The notes beneath the pieces were generated by a model. It made no database searches, was not told the DNA's origin, and saw only the letters and a program-made list of their open reading frames with translations. The position numbers and the translations under genes are program-made. Positions 9,101 through 17,501 of a DNA stretch of 64,000 bases are shown in pieces. The stretch is from Oleiharenicola lentus (GTDB taxonomy: Bacteria; Verrucomicrobiota; Verrucomicrobiia; Opitutales; Opitutaceae): contig NZ_SDHX01000002.1 in NCBI RefSeq assembly GCF_004118375.1, positions 857,001-921,000 of the forward strand, read 5' to 3'. The stretch's first letter is position 1. Each line of letters opens with the position of its first letter.

Positions 9101-12100
9101 ACCTTGAACGCCTGCGCGACTGTCTTCAGGAGATCTTGGTTCGCCAGCACCTCGAGAGGCACTCCGGAAAGCAGCACCGCTTTTCCCGGCGCCAAATCCG
9201 GTGTCCCTTCGTTCCTGACCGGATACTGCCGGAAAGCCCCGTGCGGGCCGACGTGGTCTGCCAGTTTCGCTTCTTCTAAGGCACCAGCGGCTACCGCAGC
9301 CACCAGCAACTCCCGCAGGTTGGCCGTTTCCTTCGCCACCTTCTCCGGCAGGTTCACCGGTAGATTCAGATCCTCGGACAGCAGGGGCCAATCCGTCGCC
9401 AACACCGCATTCCGCAGCTTTGCCGCCGACCACGCCGCCTGCCGGTCGGAACCGAGCGCCGATCCGGATGGCTCTGCCACCACCGGCACCGTTTCAACCA
9501 CGACGATTTCCCCCGAGGCTACCATCTGTTGCAACTGGGCCCGCCAGGCATGTTGGCTCGGCTGTCCCGGCCGACATTCGCCGATCTGCTGCACCAGACT
9601 CTGGATGGTCTCCTGGGCAAGATGGATGGGGCCCAGATGCTCCTCGACCAAATCCAAAACTTCCAGGTCCGCTGCCAGCAGGAGCCCGGTGATATCGGCA
9701 TACAAGATGCGCTTCGCGGGGTTCACCGCCAAGGAACGTCCGCCATACCGTGCTAGGAGCGCCGACACCCGGGTGAGATCGGTCGCCGCCCGGTTTTCTT
9801 CCAACCTGCCATGATAGAGCTGAACCAACGGAGCGCCCACCTGGCGCGCGACCAAATGGATCGGCACCTCCGAACGGTCATAGCGGTTCGACAGCTGGGC
9901 CTGCTGAACCTGCCGCTCCTGCATCATCGTCTTCACTTCCTCCAGTGTTTTCCACTGGAGCGGGCCCTTCTTCTTCGCCCGTTTGAACAGCCGCACCTGC
10001 AGTTTTGCCGCCTCCCGGTCCAATCCCAATGAGAAGGCCATATGGACCACCCCCATCAACAGCGCCGTCTGCTTCAGCGGCTTGCCGGCCGCTTTCCGCC
10101 ACAGGTCCTGGGCGAGCTTCAGGTCCTGCAGCCGGGTGAGATTGGCGACCTGCAGCAGCAGCGGCACCTCCGCCTTCGGCATGGTGAGCAAATCCCGGGC
10201 GAGCACGGCCGCACGCGGCATGTCACCGGCATCCGCCAGCATCCGGAAGAATTCCGCGAACGAGCCTGGCGCGGGCCTCTCGCGATAGGCGGTCTCCACC
10301 GCTTGGATCGCCTCTCCCAGCCGGCCGATCTTCTGGAGGCAGTTCGCACGCAGCTGCGCCAGTTCCGGCGTCATTCTTCCGTCCTGCAGCAGCGCCTGCT
10401 TGCCGCGCAGCAGTTCAAGGCAAAGCTCCGGTTTCTCCGCGGCGTAGGCCCCGAACACTGCCATGCGCAGCGCGGCATGGGTCGGCACCTTCTCAACGAG
10501 CTCCTTCGCGTGCGCCGCCACAAACTCCGGCCGTCCCGCCCGCAGGTGGGCGTCGCACGCCTGGAACAACTGCATCGGCGTCCCGCTCTTCTCATACTCT
10601 TTCGCAAATGTTTGCCCAAGCTTCCTCAGCGAGGCCTTCGTAACCTTTCCGCTGAAGACCGCGGCGATCCGGGCCTGACCCTGCAGATTGGCATCCTTGA
10701 TCGAACCCACCAGCCGGCCCGTCGCGCCTCCCCTTCGCGCTAGGAACTGCACTTTCTGCAGCTTCCAGACATCATGCTGTCCGGCCTCCTTGAACCGCGC
10801 CTCGGCCTCATCCCAGGCCCGTTCGGCAGCCTTCGTCTTCCGGTCCGAGATCAGCACCTCGCATCGCGCCGAATACGCATCCAGGTCGATGGCTTGGTCC
10901 TGCTTGATCGCCGTCCCCATGGCCGCCGCCACGGCCGCCCGGTCAAATTTATAGTCTCTCTCCACCGCCCAGGCCGCCACCCGGTAATCGTCCGGCGCCG
11001 CCTTGAGCCGCTCCTGCGCGAACGCCTCGGCCTCCGCTGTCCGCGAGGGATCACACGCCAGGCAACCCAACTCCCAAACGCGAAAGATCGCTGCCTCGCC
11101 GGGATTCGACAGCGCCCTGATCGCCGCGAACTCCGCCGCCGCCCGGCGAAGTCGCGCCATGCTCGCCGGATCCCTTCGCACCAGTGCCCAGCGCACCGGT
11201 ACCGGCCAGTTCAGGTTCACTCCGCCATCGACTCCCGGCACCAGGCAACTGCGGTAGTCGATCGTCGCTGCCGCCAGCCGGACGCCGCGGTGCTTGGGTC
11301 CCATCGCTTGGGCTTGGGCAATCTCCGTCTGGGCCGTCGCTAGGTCACCGTTGAGCAATGCCGCGAGCGCCAGCAACCTCCGGGTTTCCGCATTGGCCGT
11401 GAGCGCCGGTTCCTGTGCCTTGAATTCTCCCGCGATCTCTCCGGATCGCCCGGTCTCCAGCATGAAGGCCCAGCGCATGTTCCAAGCGTCCAGCGATGTC
11501 GGTCGGTCGAGCGTCGCGAGGGCCCGCGCCATGCCTTCCCGATGCGCCATGATGTAGCAATCGATGACCTGGTAGTCCAGGGAGGGATGCAACTTCTTCG
11601 CCTGATCCACCAATGCCACCGGCACTGACACCTCCTCACCCAGATTTAAACGCATCGAGGCTTCCAGCCGCAGAAACCTGGCCCGCAGTTCCGTCGTGTA
11701 ACCCCACCACGCTCCGCCGGCCTTGATTGCCAGCACCTGCTGCAGGGCCTCGCCATGCCGGCCCTCCCGGCTCAATTCCCGCATGGCCTCGAGCTGCGCC
11801 GTCCGCTCCTCCTCGAGTTCCACGATCGCGCTGCCGGCTACCTCCTTCATCACGCGCGTGGCCGCCTGCCAGGCGGGCGTCTCCGGCACCTCGCCGCAGA
11901 TCCGGTCAGCTCCGACCCCGCCGTAAATATCCTGCACCGCGCCCCGGTAGGGATTCAGCTTCGAGCACAAGCCCGCCTCACCCCACAGCTCGAAGATGAT
12001 CTTCTTTTTCTTAAACCGCTTCTGGGCCGCCATCACCGCATCCTGCAGGTGGCGGTCGGTGACATCCGCCGCGGTGATCACGACAAACCTCCGCACCTTC

Positions 12101-12417
12101 TCCTTCTGCCACCGCTTGCCCTTCTCAAAATACTCCCTGATCGCTTCCGCCAGATCTTCCTTTCCGAACTGCCGGTATCTCCGGCACTGCGCCAATTCCT
12201 TCTCCTTTCCGTTCTGGCAATACGCGATCACATCGATCCCGTCCTGCCGTTGTCCGCGGGTGCCATAGACCGTGGCGTTCGCAATCCCCGGCTCATGGTT
12301 GAAAGCCTCCGCCGAAACCCGCTGGAACGCATACTCGTCCTCCCGCAAGTAGGCTTCGGTAGCAGGCGACAACGGTGCCGGCGCGGTCTTGCGTTTTTTG
12401 TATTTGGAAGGGGCCAT
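6142..12417 (-). CDS. Giant Mrr-like nuclease / TPR / PIN-like protein, candidate defence effector
   Basis: A 2091-residue protein. The ATG at 12417 is chosen over the one at 12456 because AGAGGG lies seven bases upstream of it. Residues 25-170 resemble an Mrr/type IV restriction endonuclease: RGQRQDGIDVIAY followed by ELAQCRRY, which gives the Asp...Gln-x-Arg form of the PD-(D/E)XK site (Asp62, Gln77, Arg79). Residues about 195-880 are alpha-helical repeats of TPR type. Residues about 900-1250 look PIN-like: ILYADITGLLLAADLEVLDL, then AVWCDDRSVN and YVPTGAEEI. The remaining 840 residues are helical and unrecognised. No transmembrane segments are seen. Two nuclease-like modules joined by a repeat scaffold suggest a sensor-effector role, which is inference. 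Confidence 0.75.
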   Translation of the reverse strand: MAPSKYKKRKTAPAPLSPATEAYLREDEYAFQRVSAEAFNHEPGIANATVYGTRGQRQDGIDVIAYCQNGKEKELAQCRRYRQFGKEDLAEAIREYFEKGKRWQKEKVRRFVVITAADVTDRHLQDAVMAAQKRFKKKKIIFELWGEAGLCSKLNPYRGAVQDIYGGVGADRICGEVPETPAWQAATRVMKEVAGSAIVELEEERTAQLEAMRELSREGRHGEALQQVLAIKAGGAWWGYTTELRARFLRLEASMRLNLGEEVSVPVALVDQAKKLHPSLDYQVIDCYIMAHREGMARALATLDRPTSLDAWNMRWAFMLETGRSGEIAGEFKAQEPALTANAETRRLLALAALLNGDLATAQTEIAQAQAMGPKHRGVRLAAATIDYRSCLVPGVDGGVNLNWPVPVRWALVRRDPASMARLRRAAAEFAAIRALSNPGEAAIFRVWELGCLACDPSRTAEAEAFAQERLKAAPDDYRVAAWAVERDYKFDRAAVAAAMGTAIKQDQAIDLDAYSARCEVLISDRKTKAAERAWDEAEARFKEAGQHDVWKLQKVQFLARRGGATGRLVGSIKDANLQGQARIAAVFSGKVTKASLRKLGQTFAKEYEKSGTPMQLFQACDAHLRAGRPEFVAAHAKELVEKVPTHAALRMAVFGAYAAEKPELCLELLRGKQALLQDGRMTPELAQLRANCLQKIGRLGEAIQAVETAYRERPAPGSFAEFFRMLADAGDMPRAAVLARDLLTMPKAEVPLLLQVANLTRLQDLKLAQDLWRKAAGKPLKQTALLMGVVHMAFSLGLDREAAKLQVRLFKRAKKKGPLQWKTLEEVKTMMQERQVQQAQLSNRYDRSEVPIHLVARQVGAPLVQLYHGRLEENRAATDLTRVSALLARYGGRSLAVNPAKRILYADITGLLLAADLEVLDLVEEHLGPIHLAQETIQSLVQQIGECRPGQPSQHAWRAQLQQMVASGEIVVVETVPVVAEPSGSALGSDRQAAWSAAKLRNAVLATDWPLLSEDLNLPVNLPEKVAKETANLRELLVAAVAAGALEEAKLADHVGPHGAFRQYPVRNEGTPDLAPGKAVLLSGVPLEVLANQDLLKTVAQAFKVYILREDVERVAAEEAAHGRRMALADWTQGVLDRLKSGIESGRYQILPQTIPAARTKGMSLDAKGLASLLRAVEGQPDAAVWCDDRSVNRHALAGSRPSVDILEVLAMLRAKGALTEANWREKLGHLRRSNVRYVPTGAEEIQAALERAEVKNGVVIETRELSTLRRYYAACLLERGRMIGPRPGTTDLQEWNFILQLRQAVDTAFRELWESDLLADIVVVRSNWLWRWLYVDMVGLRLTVNPELTAKEEKELMAFQIGSMFTMSIAVPFRSARKGEPSARERYFKWLSDGLVAPLEHANPGFIESVAHIVAKDLERSSRRSLKLAAGNERKGQLLVMAKLFMDLPVEVRQHVNLPADVLAALGVTIHGPTVTVEGVEFDLAEFSAAQALALDGGTAELSSRDRQVTWKVARDGEKELTLRVTLPDGVVKEWRDPEFAALLPDGAERIRRMESLGYLFDCDRAGRRTAIEETAGLDKPVNRVLRLHEWRKGSPEVLYRELNSLLAAEKGVGLEDVEIPDWRRLLRHLHLPETAGNPGDDLATAAASRLKEDGLKSALRCFMAIPRKLPEVLETAWRELPAAEAKELWVKLPRFPRSVVTDLHLVRLGLLRNDVDRAIVDRSLGDLFDREKGEALLDSFFATLRWVEREFIRWPQHAALPPWQRLVLVWYHAGKVHGIFRATRVDLPKMEEFFRANTSSWHHGVMDYEPAYARDVSHPSLAGEGSLLLNGLANLLRELPEADLGLPAKWQALVDKDAPYAGGILLDLCRRTDLATDALGAFLARPPQAARDRLFGEGWDRLLKEAGGYAPLADILQSVAKDPYGIGWWSALLAAVRELPLPAENQDSFRELIRSLDWEEFAVKNKDWSRVVMNFAAAQARFLEKEFQEEFEETVFRFATSPARAQADEKEASQCDLHLLQCLLSLAIEPGDQAKTAERYFVRIGRLMRVRPGVAALLERPLRHWLARLPFEQQKGLRALWYQLRAQR

Positions 12418-12475
12418 CGCGCAACCCTCTTCATATGCGCAGATCCTCCCCGTCATTCCATCCTGAAATGCAGAA

Positions 12476-13150
12476 CTACGCCGCAGCAGTTAGCGGCTTT
12501 CCAACTGGTGCCAACGCGGTCCGCGGCACCCGCGGCTTCCGCGTGAAGTCGCACTTCTGAATAGCCGCCATCACATCGTCCTCGTCGGCCTCGAGGTATT
12601 TCTGGGTGACCGAAACGTCGCTGTGATTCAGGGCCGCCTTCAAAATCATCAGGTCATTCCCGCTATTCTTATAGACCTTCCGGGCCCAGGTCTTTCGAAG
12701 CGTGTGCGTGCCGAGGCGGCCATCGTTTTCGATGGCGGCGGCGGTGAAGGCCGCATGGATGATGCGCCGGGCGCTTTCGCGGGAGAGCGGGCGCAGGTTC
12801 TCTGCCGCATCCCCCTCGCGTGAGATGAAGAGCGGCATGTCGGGCGCCAGTTCGAGGCGGCGGCGCAACCAACCGATGTAGCTCTCCAGCGCACGGTGCA
12901 ACTCCGGTAGGACCGGGATCCAACGCGTGCGGCCGTAGCCGCCCTTCATGTTGCGCGGCGCGATGCCGATCTTGCTCACGATTTCTCCGGAGCGGAGGAC
13001 GGAGCCGATGGTGAGCGACAGGATTTCCGAGATGCGGAATCCGGTGAACCATTGCGCCGTGACGAGGGTGCGGTCACGCGGTGACAATTCGCGGACGACG
13101 GAGAGGAGCATGCGTTCTTCGAGAGGAGTGAGGGAGCGACGACCAGCCAT
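12476..13150 (-). CDS. Catalytic-domain-only tyrosine recombinase
   Basis: A 224-residue protein from the ATG at 13150; a TTG at 13165 is an alternative. The catalytic set is complete: Arg in WFTGFRISEILSL, Lys in MKGGYGRTRWIPV, the His-x-x-Arg box in GTHTLRKTWARK, His in LNHSDVSVTQKYLE, and the terminal Tyr of the same motif. The N-terminal core-binding domain normally present in integrases is absent. A second protein of the same unusual type is encoded at 50151-50795, and the sequences around the two start codons are nearly identical. It lies 58 bases upstream of the giant nuclease/TPR gene on the same strand. Confidence 0.82.
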   Translation of the reverse strand: MAGRRSLTPLEERMLLSVVRELSPRDRTLVTAQWFTGFRISEILSLTIGSVLRSGEIVSKIGIAPRNMKGGYGRTRWIPVLPELHRALESYIGWLRRRLELAPDMPLFISREGDAAENLRPLSRESARRIIHAAFTAAAIENDGRLGTHTLRKTWARKVYKNSGNDLMILKAALNHSDVSVTQKYLEADEDDVMAAIQKCDFTRKPRVPRTALAPVGKPLTAAA

Positions 13151-13259
13151 GCCCCAAAGATGCAACTCCGCCGTGACCTCCCCCGCCCCACCGCTGGCCG
13201 CCTACCCACTCTCCGCCGGTGTGGCGTTTCATCCCTTTTGGCACACTTGCCGGGGCGAT

Positions 13260-13797
13260 GGGGGCCAAAGCCGTTGCGAACCGTCACTGAATCAAACCTC
13301 TGTTTCAGCTGAACCAAGACCCTATGCAGGAACTCACCAAGTAATTGACCACCTTCAACCGAAGGATCCATCACCTTGGGTATCTCGAATGCTGCTTTAC
13401 TAGAGAGCCCAGCAACCAATGCGCCGATAAGCCGCGTCCTTTGCTCTAATTCGCTAATTACAGACTCACACAACGCCGGGCTATTAGGGGAAGTGGTCGT
13501 GCGGGAATGCGGCCGTCGATGGTTCATCAATTTTCCCGACTCGATCGCCGGCATCAAATGCGAGAGCATTGCCAGCACACTCGCGTGTTCTTGGATGAGG
13601 TAGCAGATTTGTGCGTCGGACAACTCCTCCCGTATTTCGTTCACCACCGTTAGTATCCTCTGTTCCGCCTGAAGACAGAATCTTGCAAAAGCTTCCGCCA
13701 ATATACCCTCGTTGCCACTAGCTTCGAACTCGAGCAATGCAGCAGCAGAACGATATCGAGAAAAAAACCTGCCCGCTCGGCCAAGGAAAGCTACCAA
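13260..13797 (-). pseudogene. Fragment of an unrecognised gene at the element edge
   Basis: The frame encodes a plausible helical protein (AFARFCLQAEQRILTVV, LIQEHASVLAMLSHLMPAI, GEFLHRVLVQLKQRF). It has only a TTG start after an in-frame stop. At its 3' end it runs into the recombinase leader and then overlaps the recombinase gene out of frame with Arg/Pro-rich noise. Base composition here is lower in GC than the flanks. I read it as a gene truncated by insertion of the recombinase-bearing segment. No family recognised. Confidence 0.35.
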
Positions 13798-14237
13798 TGC
13801 GGATTGAAACCGGCGAACTGGACGCGATTAGTGTATGCACATGGGCGGCCCGACAGGCAAACAATCGATCAGAGCCCGTTGACTCAAGCCGAAGTTTGAT
13901 CCCACTCGCCGTAAACGGTGCGGTGAAACAGGTGGTTATCGGTAACGTGAGAGGCGGCCAAAAATGATATCCGCAAGGGCAGTGGACGCAAGACCGACAC
14001 GGGATAGGAAATTACAATCGGCGTGGCAACCGCCGTGCTGGTCAGCGCACCAAGCGTGCGGACGGAGTGACGGCGATTCATTCGGCGCGGGTATGGTGAA
14101 AACGATGTTTGGCCGCCAAAACGTCGCTAGCACGGTAACGAATGCTAGCCCGAAGCCGGACAGATTACTGCATTCTTCGGCGCGGGCGACGGCCGCTTGC
14201 TACGCACCGGCGGTTCTGGCCACATGGCGGCGCCCCC
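13798..14237. other. Intergenic region upstream of the GH106 gene
   Basis: About 440 bases with mixed composition and no convincing coding frame. It holds one copy of the shared GATTACTGCAT site at 14163. It probably contains the junction between the mobile segment and the catabolic cluster, but I could not locate a repeat that marks it. Confidence 0.4.
14163..14173 (+). promoter_or_regulatory. Shared operator-like site GATTACTGCAT
   Basis: Matches the G(T/A)TTACTGC(A/C) motif seen upstream of five other transcription units and the LacI gene. It points toward the GH106 gene and ends 64 bases before its preferred start, which also argues against the earlier ATG at 14142. Confidence 0.5.
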
Positions 14238-17200
14238 ATGATGCAGCCCGCACGCCGCCTTCTTGTCTGCCTGTGGCTCCTCGCGTGCCTTTTGCCACTC
14301 CCGTCGGTCGCGACCGCGCCCACGTTCGATGCGGTACTGTTCGCCGAGCCGCCGGCGGAATCCAGGCCACGCGTATGGATGCACCTCATGAACGGCAACA
14401 TCTCCTCGGCAGGCCTCACAAAGGACTTCGAGGCGCTGGCCGCGGCTGGCGTGGGCGGCGTGATTCTCTTCAGCGTGGACTACGGCATTCCCGCTGGCGA
14501 CGTCGCCTTCAACTCCGACCGCTATCGCGCGCTGCTAACGCACGCCGCCCGCGAAGCCCGGCGCCTCGGCCTCACGCTCGGCCTGCACAATTGCGATGGC
14601 TGGTCCTCCAGCGGCGGGCCGTGGATCCAAGTCGAAGATTCGATGAAACGCCTCGTGTGGAGCGAGTCCGTGGTGCGCGGCGGCACGGCCCAGCGACTCC
14701 GTCTCCCCCAGCCCACGACCCAACTCGGCTTCTACCGCGAAATCGCGGTGCTCGCCTGCCCGGCAGAGGAAAGCGAACTCGCCGCTCGCGCTGCGCCCCT
14801 CACGCTGCGCTCGTCGCCGTCCGTCGCCGCGCTCGACCGCCTCCGCGCAGACGATGGCGATCAGGTCGTCGCGCTCTCCGCCTCCGACGGCCAGACACCG
14901 TGGCTCGAGTTTGCCGCCAACACTCCGTTCACTGCCCGCTCGCTCACGCTGGAACATCGCTCGCGTCACGCGACGGCCCAGCTGCTGGCTTCCGACGACG
15001 GGGAAACTTTCCGTCCAGTCACCGCGCTGGCCTCCTATCGCACCGGCAAAAGCACGGGCGTGTTCACGGCCAGTTTCGCGCCGGTCACCGCACGGGTGTT
15101 CCGCGTCGTTTTCTCGCGCACGGTCGAACTCACCCACGCCGAGCTTTCAACCTCTCCCCGTTTGCCAGACTGGCCGGCACGCAACGGCATGGCGCGTCTC
15201 CCCGCCGATCAGCTCGCGCCACTCGTCTGGTCGGCCACGCCAGATAAGCCGACGCGTGTGCTGCCGGGGCAGCCGGACAAGGACGGCCATTTCACGGTCG
15301 ATCTGCCCGCCGGCGTCTGGCGCATCCTGCGTTTCGGCTACACCACGACTGCCGCGACCAATTATCCCGCGACCGCCGCGGGGCGTGGTTTGGAGTGCGA
15401 CAAGTTCGACCGCCGCGCGCTGGAAAAACACTTCGCCGCCTACCTCGATCGCGTCGCCGCGGACTGCGGTGACCTCACCAGCACGACGCTGAAGGATGTG
15501 GCGCTCGATAGCTACGAGATGGGCGGGCAGAACTGGACTGCGGATCTCGCCGCGCAATTCAAGGCCGAGCACGGCTACGACCTGTTGCCCTATCTGTCGC
15601 TGTTGGCGGGCTATTGCCAGGGCGACGCCACCGAAGCCGACGCGGTGCTGCGCGATTTCCGCGGTTTCCTCGCCGGACTGATGCAGCGGAATTACTACGC
15701 CGCGTTCACAGAGCTCTGCCATCGCCGCGGACTGCAGTCGTATATCGAGCCCTATGGCTTTGGGCCTTTCGATCACGTGACCGCGGGCGGCGCGGCGGAC
15801 GTCCCGATGGCCGAATTCTGGCTCGATCTGAAGGAGGGCACGAACTTCGAGGCCGCAATATCGGCCGCCCACATCTACGGCAAGTCGGTCGTCTCAGCGG
15901 AGGCGTTCACGTCGTGGAGCGACGTCAACTGGAAGGTTCATCCTGCCCGACTCAAATTCCCCGGCGACTACGCGTGGGCGCGCGGCGTGAACGAATTCTG
16001 CCTGCACCGCTTCGCGCATCAGGCCAACACCCACGTCGTCCCCGGCATGACGATGGGCGACATCGGCTCGCAACTGGACCGGACGCAGACGTGGTGGCCG
16101 ACCGCAGGCCGTGAGTGGCTCCGCTACGTGGCCCGCGGCTCTTATCTGCTACGGCAGGGGCAGCCGGTCGCCGACGTGCTCATCTACACCGGCGAAACCT
16201 CGCCGCAACCGACGCCCACGCGCGAACAGCTCGCGCTGCCCGCGGGCTATAACTTCGACCTGCTCGACACGCCCGCCCTGCTGCATCGGCTCTCGGCGCG
16301 CGCCGGCCGCCTCGTTTTTCCTGAGGGCACGTCGTATCGCCTGTTGCTGCTGCGGAACTCCGCCCAACTCAGTCTGCCCGTGCTGCGCCGGCTGCGGGAA
16401 TTCGCCGCGGCGGGCGTGCCCATCCTCGGCGATGCACCGACAGCCTTGCGCGGTCGCGCGCCGTCATCTGCCGAGCGCGAGGAATTCGCCGCCCTCGTGG
16501 CTGCGCTCTGGCCGCCCACGAACGTCGGTCCGGGCCAAGTGCCACTCGCCACCTCGCCCACCGAGCGAGCGGCCCAGTTTTCCCGCTGCGGGCTGACGCC
16601 CGATCTCGTCATCGCAGACGCGCCCGACGCGCCCTTCGCGCACCGGCGCACAGACGACACCGACTTGTTCTTCGTGCTGAATCCGGCAGCGGACGCGCGG
16701 GTGCTCCGCTGCTCGTTTCGCGTCACCGACCGCCGGCCCGAACGCTGGCACGCGGAGACCGGCGAGATTCAACCGCTCGACACCTACGCCAACCGCGGCG
16801 ACCGCACCGAGCTTGAGCTCGCCCTGCCGGCGCATGGTTCGGCGTTCATAGTGTTTCGCTCCGACAGCGGTTCGCGAGATTCCGCCAGCGCGGTGAAGTC
16901 GTCCGTCGCTTCCGCCACGCCGCGTCCGCCGCTCGCGCTCGCGGGTCCGTGGCAGGTTACCTTCGAGCCCGTCGGCGCCGCGCACTGGCAGACGTCATTG
17001 GCTCGCCTGAGCGATTGGAGCGAGGACCCGCGTCCCGCCGTCCGCTACTTCTCCGGCACCGCCGAATACCGCACCGAGTTCACCGTGCCAGCTGACTGGC
17101 TGGCGGACGGGCTTGCGGTGTCGCTTGATCTCGGCCGCGTGGAAATTTCCGCCGAAGTCACACTCAACGGCCACCCGCTCGGCCTGCGCTGGTCCGCGCC

Positions 17201-17492
17201 CTACGCGTTCGACGCCACCCGCTGGCTGCGACCGGGCGAGAACACGCTGTGCGTGCGCGTGACCAATCTTTGGACGAACCGACTTATCGGCGACAATCAA
17301 CTGCCGCGCACGGATGGCTACGCGCCGGACGCGCCGATGCCGCGCTGGTATGTCGAGAACCAGCCACCACCGCCCAGCGCGCGCACGACGTTCACGACCG
17401 TCGATTTCTACGAGACCGAAACCGCGCTGCTTCCGTCCGGCTTGCTCGGTCCGGTGACGCTGGTGCAGGAGCGTGCCGCGACGCGACGTTGA
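14238..17492 (+). CDS. Secreted GH106-type glycoside hydrolase (alpha-L-rhamnosidase-like)
   Basis: A 1084-residue protein with an N-terminal signal peptide (RRLLVCLWLLACLLPLPSVA). The start of the mature region, PRVWMHLMNGNISSAGLTKD followed by AAGVGGVILF, is the hallmark of GH106-like enzymes, which cleave terminal alpha-L-rhamnose from plant or microbial glycans. A central catalytic barrel is followed from about residue 890 by a beta-sandwich, galactose-binding-like domain (AEYRTEFTVPADWL, VEISAEVTLNGHPLGLRW). The start at 14238 was chosen because the signal peptide begins there and the operator-like site lies just upstream. Family membership is confident; rhamnose specificity is inferred. 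Confidence 0.82.
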   Translation: MMQPARRLLVCLWLLACLLPLPSVATAPTFDAVLFAEPPAESRPRVWMHLMNGNISSAGLTKDFEALAAAGVGGVILFSVDYGIPAGDVAFNSDRYRALLTHAAREARRLGLTLGLHNCDGWSSSGGPWIQVEDSMKRLVWSESVVRGGTAQRLRLPQPTTQLGFYREIAVLACPAEESELAARAAPLTLRSSPSVAALDRLRADDGDQVVALSASDGQTPWLEFAANTPFTARSLTLEHRSRHATAQLLASDDGETFRPVTALASYRTGKSTGVFTASFAPVTARVFRVVFSRTVELTHAELSTSPRLPDWPARNGMARLPADQLAPLVWSATPDKPTRVLPGQPDKDGHFTVDLPAGVWRILRFGYTTTAATNYPATAAGRGLECDKFDRRALEKHFAAYLDRVAADCGDLTSTTLKDVALDSYEMGGQNWTADLAAQFKAEHGYDLLPYLSLLAGYCQGDATEADAVLRDFRGFLAGLMQRNYYAAFTELCHRRGLQSYIEPYGFGPFDHVTAGGAADVPMAEFWLDLKEGTNFEAAISAAHIYGKSVVSAEAFTSWSDVNWKVHPARLKFPGDYAWARGVNEFCLHRFAHQANTHVVPGMTMGDIGSQLDRTQTWWPTAGREWLRYVARGSYLLRQGQPVADVLIYTGETSPQPTPTREQLALPAGYNFDLLDTPALLHRLSARAGRLVFPEGTSYRLLLLRNSAQLSLPVLRRLREFAAAGVPILGDAPTALRGRAPSSAEREEFAALVAALWPPTNVGPGQVPLATSPTERAAQFSRCGLTPDLVIADAPDAPFAHRRTDDTDLFFVLNPAADARVLRCSFRVTDRRPERWHAETGEIQPLDTYANRGDRTELELALPAHGSAFIVFRSDSGSRDSASAVKSSVASATPRPPLALAGPWQVTFEPVGAAHWQTSLARLSDWSEDPRPAVRYFSGTAEYRTEFTVPADWLADGLAVSLDLGRVEISAEVTLNGHPLGLRWSAPYAFDATRWLRPGENTLCVRVTNLWTNRLIGDNQLPRTDGYAPDAPMPRWYVENQPPPPSARTTFTTVDFYETETALLPSGLLGPVTLVQERAATRR

Positions 17493-17501
17493 GCCGGCGC
17501 C

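Noticed and set aside
7645-9279. Long open frame on the + strand opposite the giant gene (544 codons)
   Set aside because: Composition is dominated by Arg, His, Pro and Gln with no domain; it is the complement of real codons in a GC-rich gene.
14142-14144. Upstream ATG as start of the GH106 gene
   Set aside because: The signal peptide begins at 14238 and the operator-like site lies between, so the upstream ATG is probably not used.
13964-15247. Large + strand frame overlapping the start of the GH106 gene
   Set aside because: Overlaps the confident GH106 frame and is Arg/Pro/Ala-rich noise.
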